A DNA stretch of 64,000 nucleotides, taken from contig NZ_BAABJQ010000033.1 of NCBI RefSeq assembly GCF_039543385.1, forward strand, positions 1 to 64,000. Reading direction: 5' to 3'. Source of the DNA: Rugosimonospora acidiphila (GTDB taxonomy: Bacteria > Actinomycetota > Actinomycetes > Mycobacteriales > Micromonosporaceae). Of this stretch, positions 52,330 to 61,185 are shown piece after piece. Both the position numbers and the translations under genes were made by a program. The notes under the pieces are model-generated. The model did no database searches and was not told the origin of the DNA. It saw nothing but the letters and a program-made list of their open reading frames with translations. Numbering within the stretch: position 1 is the stretch's first letter; each line of letters opens with the position of its first letter.

Positions 52330-54069
52330 GTGACGCTTTACCTGGGAGTCCATTCACTGGCCAGCCACGACGGTTCGGTCGCGATGTTCGATGACGCCCA
52401 GCACCGCGTCACCGCGCTCGAAGAGGAACGCGTCACCCGCGACAAGCACAGTGTGGGCCGCGCACCCATGCACGCGCTGGCCGCCATCGCGTCCGAACAT
52501 CACGTCGACTTCGCCTCGCCCGAGTTGCAGTTCGCCCGCCCGTGGTTTCAGGGCACGCCGATGCGGGTCTCGGACGAACGGACCGGGGCGGAGCGCACCG
52601 AGATCGTCGCCACCGACACGCCGGACGACATCCATGAGATGCTCGCCCGGCTGAACGAGCCCGCGCCGGTCCAGCCAACGGTGCTGGTGCGCCACCACCT
52701 CGCGCACGCCCTCGTGGCCGCCTGGCAGAGCCCCTACGACTCCGGTGTCGCGCTGGTCTGCGACGGGTACGGCGACGGGGAGTCCGGGTCCAGTTGGACG
52801 TTCGCGCGCGGACAGGTCCCGGTGCGACTCGACTCGATACCCGTCGACGACTCGCTCGGTGAGATGTACGCCGCCGTCACCCGCTACCTGGGCCTCGGCA
52901 CTCACGCCGAGGGGCGGACGATGGCGCTGGCCGCCTACGCCGACGGCGCCGACACCTTCGACTGCGTGGCGATCGGCCCGGAGGGCTGGCGCGTCAACCT
53001 GGCACCCGAGCCCGGCACCATCTTCAGCCCGACGCGCAGGGCGTGGCTTCGCCATCTGGAGTTCCGGTTCGGCCCGCCCGTGCCCCGCTCGTACTGGTCG
53101 GCGACCCTGGGCGCGGATGCCTCAACGCTGGCCGACGACGCCACCTTCCAGCGGGCGGTGGCCGTCGCCGGCCTGGCCCAACGGACCCTGGAGGCGGCCG
53201 TTGGCGAGTGGCTGGCCGCCGTGTCGTCCCGCCACCCCGAAACCCCACTGGTGCTCGGCGGCGGCGTCTTCCTGAACTGCGCCATGAACGGCGCTCTTCG
53301 CCGGCGCTTCCCTGGGCTCCGGATGTTCTTCTGCCCGCTCGCGGGCGACGCCGGCACCTCGATCGGTGCGGCGATCGGGGCGATGGCCTCGCTCGCCGGG
53401 CGCTGGCCCGACCGCCATCCCCACCTGGACCTCGGGCTGTCCTTCCCCGACGCGCACATCGAACCGTTGCTGCGCCAGTCCGGTGTCGACTTCATCGACG
53501 CCGGGGACGAACTGCCCCAACGGGTGGCCGACCTGCTCCGGCGGGGAGCGCTCGTCGGGGTGTTCCACGGGAGATCGGAATTCGGCCCGCGCGCGCTCGG
53601 CCAGCGCAGCCTGCTCGCGCTGGCCGATGGCACCGCGACGGCCGCGCGGGTGAACGCGGCGAAGCAGCGCGCCCTCTGGCGCCCGCTGGCACCCGTGGTC
53701 CGTGAGGCGGACGTGGCCCAGTTCCTGGCGGCCCCGCGGGCGCACTCGGCGGAGGACCTGCGCTACATGATCGTGGCGATGAGCGTCGCCGACCAATTCG
53801 CGGCGGCGCACCCGGCGGTCACTCATGTCGATGGCACGGCGCGAGCCCTCGCGGTCGGACCCTCCGGGAGCGGTGGTCAGGTGTTCCTCGACGCGGTCCT
53901 TTCCGGACTCGCCGGCGGCGGCGCCCCCGCCGTCCTCATCAACACCTCCCTCAACGACGCCGCGGAACCCATGGTGCTCACCCCGAAAGACGCGCTGCGT
54001 TACGCCCTGGCGTCCCCCCTGGACGCGCTGGCGATCGGGGGGTTCCTCGTGACCAAACGCGGGCGTTGA
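52330..54069 (+). CDS. Second NodU/CmcH-family carbamoyltransferase
   Basis: A 579-aa protein: LGVHSLASHDGSVAM start, RHHLAHALVAAW histidine pair, VCDGYGDGESGS, GGGVFLNCAMNG, signature EFGPRALGQRS at 417-427 and NTSLND at 538-543. It is full length and closer to the classic family than the copy at 7872. GTG 52330 follows GAGGA at 52318-52322; the frame is open about 100 bp further left without a good site. No tailoring or biosynthetic genes adjoin, so its acceptor is unknown; it might serve the distant peptide cluster or a sugar pathway elsewhere. Confidence 0.88.
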   Translation: MTLYLGVHSLASHDGSVAMFDDAQHRVTALEEERVTRDKHSVGRAPMHALAAIASEHHVDFASPELQFARPWFQGTPMRVSDERTGAERTEIVATDTPDDIHEMLARLNEPAPVQPTVLVRHHLAHALVAAWQSPYDSGVALVCDGYGDGESGSSWTFARGQVPVRLDSIPVDDSLGEMYAAVTRYLGLGTHAEGRTMALAAYADGADTFDCVAIGPEGWRVNLAPEPGTIFSPTRRAWLRHLEFRFGPPVPRSYWSATLGADASTLADDATFQRAVAVAGLAQRTLEAAVGEWLAAVSSRHPETPLVLGGGVFLNCAMNGALRRRFPGLRMFFCPLAGDAGTSIGAAIGAMASLAGRWPDRHPHLDLGLSFPDAHIEPLLRQSGVDFIDAGDELPQRVADLLRRGALVGVFHGRSEFGPRALGQRSLLALADGTATAARVNAAKQRALWRPLAPVVREADVAQFLAAPRAHSAEDLRYMIVAMSVADQFAAAHPAVTHVDGTARALAVGPSGSGGQVFLDAVLSGLAGGGAPAVLINTSLNDAAEPMVLTPKDALRYALASPLDALAIGGFLVTKRGR

Positions 54070-54177
54070 TCGATTGGCCTACGCGGCCATGAGGATCTCT
54101 CCGGAGTAGGTGATCGGGCTCCGCCGGGCACGGGATCTGGGGTCGAGGCTCGACTCCCTGCCCGCGGTTGGGCGCCC

Positions 54178-54220
54178 GCCACCGTCGGCCACCATCGGCC
54201 ACCATCGGCCACCACGGCCA
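54178..54220. repeat. 10-bp tandem repeats
   Basis: About four copies of GGCCACCATC, first and last diverged. They lie in the 288-bp gap between the carbamoyltransferase and aldo/keto reductase genes, which otherwise shows nothing identifiable. Confidence 0.6.
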
Positions 54221-54357
54221 CGTCGGAGCCGCGAAGATATCGTTCATCACCTGGGCGTCGGGGAGACCGGGCCGCCGCGACGGCACGTGTGACCGAAAGG
54301 CGCCAGGAACCTCTCGCATACGACCCGAGATGTCGATAGATCGGAAGGATCACCGGA

Positions 54358-55230
54358 ATGGCTGCGAACACCCTGGGCGGGACGTTCACGATGGCGGACG
54401 GTCTCACGGTTGCCCGGATGGGCTACGGCGCTATGCAGTTGGCCGGACCGGGGGTCTGGGGTCCCCCGAGCGACCGCGACGAGGCGGTCGCGGTGCTGCG
54501 CACCGCCGTCGAGGCGGGCGTGAACCACATCGACACCGCCGACTTCTACGGGCCGCACGTGACCAACGAGATCATCCGCGAAGCCCTTGCCCCATACGAC
54601 GGCGTGCACGTCGTGACCAAGGTCGGCGCGGTCCGCGACGAGCAGGGCGGTTGGCCGCACGCCCGTTCGCCGAGGCAACTGCGCGAGCAGGTCGAGTCGA
54701 ACCTGCGCACGCTCGGGGTGGCGGCGCTCGACGTGGTCAACCTGCGCGTCGGCGGTGGCCCCGACGGGCATTCCCCGGTGCCCGGGTCGCTCGCCGAGCC
54801 GTTCGGCGCGCTGGCCGAGATGCGCCAGGAGGGCCTGATCAAGCACCTCGGCGTCAGCGTCGTCGATGCCGACCAGGTGGCCGAGGCACAGGCGATCGCC
54901 CCGATCGTGACCGTGCAGAACTGGTACAACGTGGCCCACCGGGGCGACGAGGCACTCATCGCCTCCCTGGGGCAGCAGGGTGTCTCCTACGCCCCGTTCT
55001 GGCCGCTGGGCGGGTTCAAGCCGGTGCAGTCCGAAGTCCTCGACGCGGTCGCCGAAAGCGTTGGCGCGTCGCCCAAGGTCGTCGCCATCGCGTGGCTGCT
55101 GCACCAGGCGGCGAACATCCTCGTCATCCCCGGCACCTCGTCGGTCGCGCATCTACGCGAGAACCTCTCGGCCGCCGAGATGACCCTGCCGGCGCAGGCA
55201 CTGGCCGAACTCGACGGCATCGCGGCCTGA
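54358..55230 (+). CDS. Aldo/keto reductase
   Basis: A 290-aa TIM-barrel oxidoreductase. D59, Y64 and K88 of the AKR tetrad are in HIDTADFYG and VVTKVG; the fourth position, usually histidine in LHxP, is replaced (VVNLRVGG), as in a known subgroup of this family. NADPH-binding GTSSVAHLREN is near the C terminus. ATG 54358 follows GGAAGG. Substrate not predictable; probably reduces small aldehydes or ketones. Confidence 0.87.
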   Translation: MAANTLGGTFTMADGLTVARMGYGAMQLAGPGVWGPPSDRDEAVAVLRTAVEAGVNHIDTADFYGPHVTNEIIREALAPYDGVHVVTKVGAVRDEQGGWPHARSPRQLREQVESNLRTLGVAALDVVNLRVGGGPDGHSPVPGSLAEPFGALAEMRQEGLIKHLGVSVVDADQVAEAQAIAPIVTVQNWYNVAHRGDEALIASLGQQGVSYAPFWPLGGFKPVQSEVLDAVAESVGASPKVVAIAWLLHQAANILVIPGTSSVAHLRENLSAAEMTLPAQALAELDGIAA

Positions 55231-55440
55231 ACGAGCGCATCCGGCCGGCCCGGCGGAGCCCATCACCCGAATCGGTGAGGCGTGCGACGCCCGACCGCCC
55301 CCGAAGGTCGGCGACGGCTCACCGATTCGAGGAATCGATATCCCACGATGCTCCTGCTGTACTGGACGAGTTGCCCGCCGACGCGGGACAGCGACCCACC
55401 CGGCGTCGCGACAACCGGCGCCCTCACCGCAGGAGGACCA

Positions 55441-56301
55441 TTGTTCAGGATGTCACGCAGGTCGGCTTTGACCGCTCGGGCCGCAGTGGTGGCCGGCGTG
55501 GTGGCGCTCGGCGCGGCGGCGGCCGGTATCACCGCCGCCGCGGCCGCGCCGAGCCACCAGGGCGCCCGGCCCGACCGGACCGCCAAACCCACGATCGTGC
55601 TCGTTCACGGCGCGTGGGCCGACTCCAGCGGCTGGAACGACGAGATCACCAGGCTCACCCACCTCGGCTACCCGGTGCTCACCGAGTCCACCCCGCTGCG
55701 CGGGCTGACCAGCGACGCGGACCACCTGCGCGCCCGACTACAGACGATCAGCGGCCCGATCGTGCTGGTCGGCCACTCCTATGGCGGCGCCGTGATCACT
55801 AACGCGGCACGCGGCGTACCGAACGTCAAGGCGCTCGTGTACGCCGCCGCCTTCGTACCGGCCGCGAACGAGAGCCTGCAGATGATCCTCGCCGAGCATC
55901 CGGGCAGCCACATCGACGGCACCAAGCTGGACGTGGTTCCGGTGGCCAACGCCGCGGCCGACGGCGGCCAGGACGCCGACCTCTACATCAAGCCGGCGGA
56001 CTTCCGGGACATCTTCGCCGGCGACGTCTCCGCCCAGAGATCCGCGCTGGAGGCCGCCACCCAGCGGCCACTGGCCAACACCGCGTTCGCGCAGCTCTCC
56101 GGGGCCCCGGCCTACGCCGACGTGCCGAGCTGGGACCTCATCAGTCTCGACGACCACGCCATCCCGGCCTCCGCCCAGCTGTTCATGGCGCGGCGCGCCG
56201 GAGCGCACCTCGAGTCGATCCACTCGGCGCACGACATCATGATCTCGCACCCGACCGCCGTCGAGCACCTCATCATCGAGGCCGCGAACGCCGTCAGCTG
56301 A
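55441..56301 (+). CDS. Secreted alpha/beta hydrolase
   Basis: A 286-aa hydrolase. TTG 55441, 4 bp after AGGAGG, yields an N-terminal Tat- or Sec-like signal (RRSALTARAAVVAGVVAL, to about 36). The oxyanion-hole segment is LVHGAWADSSGW, the nucleophile S113 lies in GHSYGG, and the histidine in SAHDIMISHP. It resembles the salicylate-esterase/haloperoxidase-like group that uses no cofactor. An adjacent AKR gene lies 210 bp upstream. Role unknown. Confidence 0.84.
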   Translation: MFRMSRRSALTARAAVVAGVVALGAAAAGITAAAAAPSHQGARPDRTAKPTIVLVHGAWADSSGWNDEITRLTHLGYPVLTESTPLRGLTSDADHLRARLQTISGPIVLVGHSYGGAVITNAARGVPNVKALVYAAAFVPAANESLQMILAEHPGSHIDGTKLDVVPVANAAADGGQDADLYIKPADFRDIFAGDVSAQRSALEAATQRPLANTAFAQLSGAPAYADVPSWDLISLDDHAIPASAQLFMARRAGAHLESIHSAHDIMISHPTAVEHLIIEAANAVS

Positions 56302-56444
56302 ACCAGCGGCGCACCGTCGATCCATCCGAACCGGGCGACCCGTACGGGGGATCGGTGGTCAACGCCTGTCTCATGCGAGCGACGGCCCGGCGGTCCGCGC
56401 CCATCGCGGACCGCCGGGCCTGCTCGGCAGGACGTCGCGCGTTC

Positions 56445-56642
56445 GAGCCGTACCGCGCAGTCGGCCACCCGATCGTGGCCGCGGACCCGGCGGGTGTCGC
56501 GGTCACGGTGGTCGACGGCGTCGGCGGGGCCGCGCTGGCTCGCGGTTCGGGCCTCATCGGCCTGGTCGACCGGGTCGAGGCGCTCGGTGGAAGGTTCGCG
56601 GCCCGTGCCCCCGCACGGCGCGACCGAACTACCATCCGTGCC
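56445..56642 (+). pseudogene. Remnant of a sensor histidine kinase ATPase domain
   Basis: One frame reads VAVTVVDGVGGAALARGSGL then LVDRVEALGGRFAARAP and RRDRTTIRAM. This matches the end of NarL-type sensor kinases, where a DDGxGG box, a GSGLxGLxDRVxALGG box and a final TTVRA are usual. The rest of the kinase is absent. The remnant runs in frame into the ATG of the next gene. The DNA at 56302-56444 holds nothing that I recognise. Confidence 0.6.
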
Positions 56643-58778
56643 ATGGCCACCAGCATCCACCTCGGCGCCTGCCCGCTCGACTGCCCGGACACGTGCACCT
56701 GGCAGCTGACGGTCGAGGACGGCCGGGGGGTGGCGATCCGTGGCGACCAGGGCCACCCGTTCACCCGTGGGGCCTTGTGCGGCAAGGTGAACCGCTACCT
56801 CGACGCGCTGAACGGCCCCGATCGGCTCACCACCCCGCTGCTGCGGGTCGGGCCGAAGGGCGTGGGGCCGGTGTCGTTCCGGCCAGCCACGTGGGAGGAG
56901 GCGATCGACCGGGTGGCGTCCGGGCTGCGGACCACGATCGACCGTGACGGCGCCGAGTCCATCCTGCCGTACTACTTCGCCGGCACGATGGGGCACGTGC
57001 AGGGCTGGACCATGGGGCCCCGGCTGTTCGCGCACCTGGGTGCGTCACGCCTGCGGACCACGATCTGCACCGCGGCCGCCACGGCGGCGCTGCAATCGGT
57101 GTTCGGCGCCGCGGTCGGCTTCGAGCCGGAGACCATCACCGAGGCCCGGCTCATCCTGCTGTGGGGCGCCAACCTGCTGTCCACGAGCCTGCACCAGTGG
57201 CCCTTCGTGCGTGAGGCCCAGGCGCGCGGCGCCTACGTGGTCGCCATCGATCCACTGCGTACCGAAACGGCCGCCCGCTGCGACGAACACCTCGCGCCAC
57301 TGCCCGGCACCGACGCCGCTCTCGCGCTGGGGCTCATCCGGCACGTGCTCGACGCCGGCGCCCTCGACCGGCAGTGGCTGGCCGCACACACCACGGGCTG
57401 GCCTCGGCTCGAGGACCGCCTGGCCGAGTGGCCCGTCGAGCGGGCGGCGGCGGAGTGCGGGCTGGACGCCGGCGTGCTGCGCCGGCTGGGCGATCGCATC
57501 GCGACGACCCGCCCGACCGCGGTCCGGGTCGGGCTCGGCCTGCAGCGCCATCACGGTGCCGGACAGGCCATCCGGGCGATCTGCGCGCTGCCGCTGGTCA
57601 CCGGCGATTTCCGGTACCCGGGCGGTGGGGTGCTCTGCATGACCAGCGGACACCACCGCATCGACGAGGACGCCGTGGCGCGGCCCAGCGGCATGCCCGC
57701 GCCACGGGCACGGTCAATCAACATGAGCCGGCTCGCGGCGGTGCTCACGGGTGAGGCGGACCCCGCCATCACCTCACTGGTCGTGTTCAACGCCAACCCG
57801 GCCGCCACCGCGCCCGACCAGAACCGGGTGCGTCAGGGCCTGCTGCGGGCGGACCTGTTCACCACGGTGCTGGAGCAGCGCTGGACGGACACCTGCGACT
57901 ACGCCGACGTGGTGCTGCCGGCCACCATGCAACCCGAGCACCTGGACCTGCACTCGTCCTACGGCCACCATTACACGACGCTGAACCTGCCGGCCGTCGA
58001 GCCGCCCGGGCAGGCGCTGCCGAACACCGAGATCTTCCGGCGCATCGCGGCGGCCATGGGGCTGGACCACCCCCGGATGCGCGACGCGGATGAGGAACTG
58101 GCCCGGCAGCTGTTGCGTGACGCCCCGATCGGCTTCGAGGAGTTGGCCGAGCGGACCTACGCGCGCACCACCGGGGTCGAGGTCGGCTCGGCGCCGTTCG
58201 CCAAGGGCTGCTTCCCCACGCCGGACGGGCGGGCTCGGCTGTTCGACCAGCGGCTCGAACGCCAGGGGGTTGACCCGCTCATCGGCTACACGCCGCCGGT
58301 GGAGGTGAGCGATCCGCGCCTGGCCGAGCGCTTCCCGCTCATGCTCGTGGCACCGGCCGGGCGCTTCTTTCTCAACTCCACCTTCGCGTCGCTGCCGTGG
58401 CACACCGGCAAGATGGGTCCGCCGCGGGTACATCTGCATCCGCGCGACGCGGCCGCCCGTGGACTGGCCGACGGAGACGTGGCCCGGGTGTTCAACGACC
58501 GTGGCTCGTTCATCGCGGCGGTCGCCATCGACGACGCGACCCGCCCGGGCCTGGCCTTCACCTACAAGGCCTACTGGGCACGGCGCAGCCCGGGCCGGGC
58601 CACGGTCAACGCGGTAACCGCGGTGCGCGACACCGACCTGGGCGGCGGCCCGACGTTCCACGACATCCGGGTGGAGGTCGAGGCCGCGCCGGGTCAGCCG
58701 TTCGACGAGGGTCAGCCGTTCGACGAGGGTCAGCCGCTCGACGAGGGTCAGCCGTTCGACGCCGCGAACCCCGGGTGA
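56643..58778 (+). CDS. Molybdopterin oxidoreductase (DMSO-reductase superfamily)
   Basis: A 711-aa protein with an N-terminal CPLDCPDTCTW cluster motif and a later cysteine in GALCGKVNRY, fitting a 4Fe-4S site, then GHVQGWTMGPRLFAHLG, ILLWGANLLSTSLHQW, FNANPAATAPDQNRV and YADVVLPATMQPEHLDLH of the molybdopterin domains, and a C-terminal Mo-dinucleotide domain (DGDVARVFNDRGSF). ATG 56643 is the natural start although the frame is open upstream through a kinase remnant. Four GQPFDE repeats (18-bp DNA units) form the C terminus. No partner subunits adjoin; likely cytoplasmic, substrate unknown. Confidence 0.87.
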   Translation: MATSIHLGACPLDCPDTCTWQLTVEDGRGVAIRGDQGHPFTRGALCGKVNRYLDALNGPDRLTTPLLRVGPKGVGPVSFRPATWEEAIDRVASGLRTTIDRDGAESILPYYFAGTMGHVQGWTMGPRLFAHLGASRLRTTICTAAATAALQSVFGAAVGFEPETITEARLILLWGANLLSTSLHQWPFVREAQARGAYVVAIDPLRTETAARCDEHLAPLPGTDAALALGLIRHVLDAGALDRQWLAAHTTGWPRLEDRLAEWPVERAAAECGLDAGVLRRLGDRIATTRPTAVRVGLGLQRHHGAGQAIRAICALPLVTGDFRYPGGGVLCMTSGHHRIDEDAVARPSGMPAPRARSINMSRLAAVLTGEADPAITSLVVFNANPAATAPDQNRVRQGLLRADLFTTVLEQRWTDTCDYADVVLPATMQPEHLDLHSSYGHHYTTLNLPAVEPPGQALPNTEIFRRIAAAMGLDHPRMRDADEELARQLLRDAPIGFEELAERTYARTTGVEVGSAPFAKGCFPTPDGRARLFDQRLERQGVDPLIGYTPPVEVSDPRLAERFPLMLVAPAGRFFLNSTFASLPWHTGKMGPPRVHLHPRDAAARGLADGDVARVFNDRGSFIAAVAIDDATRPGLAFTYKAYWARRSPGRATVNAVTAVRDTDLGGGPTFHDIRVEVEAAPGQPFDEGQPFDEGQPLDEGQPFDAANPG
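58692..58760 (+). repeat. 18-bp coding repeat GGTCAGCCGTTCGACGAG
   Basis: Nearly four units (58692, 58710, 58728 with one change, 58746 truncated) encode GQPFDE repeats at the end of the molybdopterin protein. Slippage expansion of a dispensable tail is likely. Confidence 0.85.
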
Positions 58779-58805
58779 CCGGTCCCGGCGTCGCGCTGTC
58801 TCGGG

Positions 58806-59702
58806 TCAGCGGGTCCGGGCGACGCCGATCCGGGCGAGGGCGCCGATCTCCAATGCCGTCCACAGCGCGCCGTCGGGCCCGAGGGTGATGCCGTGCGGCT
58901 CCGAGCGCCGGGTCGGCAGGTCGTGCTGCTCGACAACGCCTGACGGGGTGATCGAGCCGACGCGGTTGCCTCCCCACTCGGTGAACCACAGGTTGCCGTC
59001 CGCGCCGGTGGTGATGGCGTGGGGGCGGCCCGAACGGTCCGGCAGCGGATACTCCGTGATCGTGCCGTCCGGAGTGATCCGTCCGAGCTGGCCGGCGGCG
59101 ATCTCGACGAACCAGAGGGCGCCGTCCGGGCCCGAGGCGATGCCCACCGGTGCGGCGGCCTCGGTCGGGATCGGGTGGACGGTGATCGCGCCATCCATGC
59201 CGATTCTCCCGATGGCGTTGGCCTGGTTCAGGGTGAACCACATCCCGGCGTCCGCGCCGGCGGTGATGGCCGACGGGAATGCTCCGGTGGTCGGAAGCGG
59301 GAACTCGGTGACCTGGCCGTCGGTGGTGATCCGGCCGATCCGGTCGGCGGTGGTCTCGGTGAACCACAGGGTGCCGTCGGGGCCCGGGGCGATCCCGAAC
59401 GGTCCGCGGCCCGGTGCCGGCAACGGGAACTCGCTCACCGCGCCGTCGGTGGTGATCCGCCCTATGCGGTGTGCCTGGTACTCGGTGAACCACAGAGCTC
59501 GGTCCGCACCGGTGACGATGATGGTCGGCCCGCACGCCGGATCGAGTTGGTAGCTGGTGGGCTCGCCGCCGGGGAGCAGCCGGCCGATCCGCCCGCTGTG
59601 CACCATGGTGAACCACAGCGCGTCGTCCGGGCCGGTGGTGATCGCGTACGGGCCGCTGGCGGCGTCGGCCACGACGTACTCCTGAACGGACACGGGTGTC
59701 AT
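58806..59702 (-). CDS. vgb: Virginiamycin B lyase (streptogramin B resistance)
   Basis: A 298-aa seven-bladed beta-propeller; each blade has an LWFTE-(x)n-RIGRITTDG pattern. Starting at ATG 59702 the residues corresponding to the catalytic set of staphylococcal Vgb fall at the same numbers: H228 (RPHAITTG), H270 (EPHGITLG), with E285 in WTALEIGA at the place of E284. Vgb opens the ester of type B streptogramins by elimination. It stands alone between a molybdopterin enzyme and an SDR, divergent from the latter. A non-resistance propeller is possible but the catalytic residues argue for lyase activity. Confidence 0.84.
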   Translation of the reverse strand: MTPVSVQEYVVADAASGPYAITTGPDDALWFTMVHSGRIGRLLPGGEPTSYQLDPACGPTIIVTGADRALWFTEYQAHRIGRITTDGAVSEFPLPAPGRGPFGIAPGPDGTLWFTETTADRIGRITTDGQVTEFPLPTTGAFPSAITAGADAGMWFTLNQANAIGRIGMDGAITVHPIPTEAAAPVGIASGPDGALWFVEIAAGQLGRITPDGTITEYPLPDRSGRPHAITTGADGNLWFTEWGGNRVGSITPSGVVEQHDLPTRRSEPHGITLGPDGALWTALEIGALARIGVARTR

Positions 59703-59879
59703 GGGATCTGTTCCAGCCATGGGATCAGGTATCAACTGCGGGTCCGATCGTGCCATGAGCCCACCGCGATCGACAAACGATCTTCTTCGGTGTCGGGGAT
59801 CACGGCCATCCCCGTTACGCGCTGGCCGCGGACCGAGGTTTCATGGTCAGGTACGGGCCCGGTCACGGAGGAGATGCGC

Positions 59880-60710
59880 ATGGCCACCTGGTTGATCACC
59901 GGCTGTTCGACTGGCCTCGGGCGCGCGTTGGCCACGGCGGTTCTGGCGCGTGGCGAGTGCGCGGTGGTCACCGCCCGCTCCGCCGCCGGTGTGCAGGCGC
60001 TGGCGCAGCGGTACCCCGACACCGCCCTGGCGCTCGCGCTGGACGTGACCGACGCCGATCAGGTCGCCGCGGCGGTGCGCCTGGGGGAGGAGCGGTTCGG
60101 CCGGGTCGACGTGCTGGTCAACAACGCCGGGTACGGCTACCGGGCCGCGGTCGAGGAGGGCGACGAGGCCGACGTGGCGCGGCTGTTCGCGACGAACTTC
60201 TTCGGCCCCGTCGCCCTGATCAAGGCCGTCCTGCCGGGCATGCGCGCCCGCCGGCGCGGCGCCATCGTCAACGTCTCATCCATCGCCGCCCGGATCACTC
60301 CGCCCGGTTCGGGCTACTATGCGGCGACGAAGGCCGCGCTGGAGGGCGTGTCCGGCTCGCTGCGCGAGGAGTTACGGCCGCTGGGCATCACGGTGATGGC
60401 GGTCGAGCCCGGCGCCTTCCGCACCGATTTCGCCGGCCGCTCGCTCGCCCAGTCCGACGAGGCGATCGCCGACTACGCCGACACCGCAGGCAGGCGGCGC
60501 AAGGAACACGACACGACGAACGGCACCCAGCAGGGCGACCCGACCAAAGCCGCGGAGGCGATCATCACCGCCCTGCGGTCACCCGAACCGCCCGGTCTGC
60601 TGCTGCTGGGCACCGACGCGGTGGCCGCCGCCGCCAAGGCCCTCGACGCGCAGCGCGCGGAGTTGGAGGTCTGGGAGGAGTTGGCCGCCAGCACGGACTA
60701 CACCGGCTGA
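59880..60710 (+). CDS. Short-chain dehydrogenase/reductase
   Basis: A 276-aa SDR: ITGCSTGLGRALA cofactor loop, NNAGYGY, NVSSIAA, active-site YYAATKAAL and EPGAFRTDFAG. ATG 59880 is favoured over ATG 59874 because CGGAGGAG ends 8 bp before it. The TGxSTGLG form marks a large subfamily of NADP-dependent reductases often annotated as oxidoreductases without known substrate. Divergent from vgb with a 177-bp gap. Confidence 0.87.
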   Translation: MATWLITGCSTGLGRALATAVLARGECAVVTARSAAGVQALAQRYPDTALALALDVTDADQVAAAVRLGEERFGRVDVLVNNAGYGYRAAVEEGDEADVARLFATNFFGPVALIKAVLPGMRARRRGAIVNVSSIAARITPPGSGYYAATKAALEGVSGSLREELRPLGITVMAVEPGAFRTDFAGRSLAQSDEAIADYADTAGRRRKEHDTTNGTQQGDPTKAAEAIITALRSPEPPGLLLLGTDAVAAAAKALDAQRAELEVWEELAASTDYTG

Positions 60711-60874
60711 TCGCGAGGCGGCGCCGGCCTGCCGCGCCAGAAACCGGCGGGAGTGGCGAGCCGCCATCCGCGGCGCTAGCGTGGCCGTGACAACGTCGCC
60801 TGTCCCGGTGGGCATCGACGTGGCAGCACCCGAGACCGGACCCGGTGGCCCGGCTCCAGGTGGGAAGGGCCGAC

Positions 60875-61057
60875 ATGTTGACCGCGGAGCAGCATGACGA
60901 GTTCCAGGCGACCGGGCTGCTCCGTCTGGAGGGGGCGTTCCCCGCGGCCACTGCCGAGGCGATGTGCGACCGGCTGTGGGAGTTCCTCGCCAGCCGGTAC
61001 GCGATCCACCGCGATGAGCGGTCGACGTGGACGGTGGAGAAGCCGGCCAACCAGTAA
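60875..61057 (+). pseudogene. N-terminal stub of a phytanoyl-CoA dioxygenase-like protein
   Basis: ATG 60875 with GGAAGG before it begins LTAEQHDEFQATGLLRLEGA and continues to STWTVEKPANQ, the usual start of phytanoyl-CoA dioxygenase-like proteins, then stops at 61057. None of the iron ligands are reached. An 11-bp sequence TAAGCGGAGCC at the truncation point is repeated at 61099-61109, perhaps a deletion footprint. Confidence 0.6.
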
Positions 61058-61185
61058 GCGGAGCCGGCGCGTCGCGGCGCCCGCGACCAGAAACTCGTTA
61101 AGCGGAGCCAAAAATCGGGATTGGCGCGGCGGCGTGGGGGAAGCCGGGTGTAACAGGCGGGGTTCGGCGGGAAAGCGGGAACACC

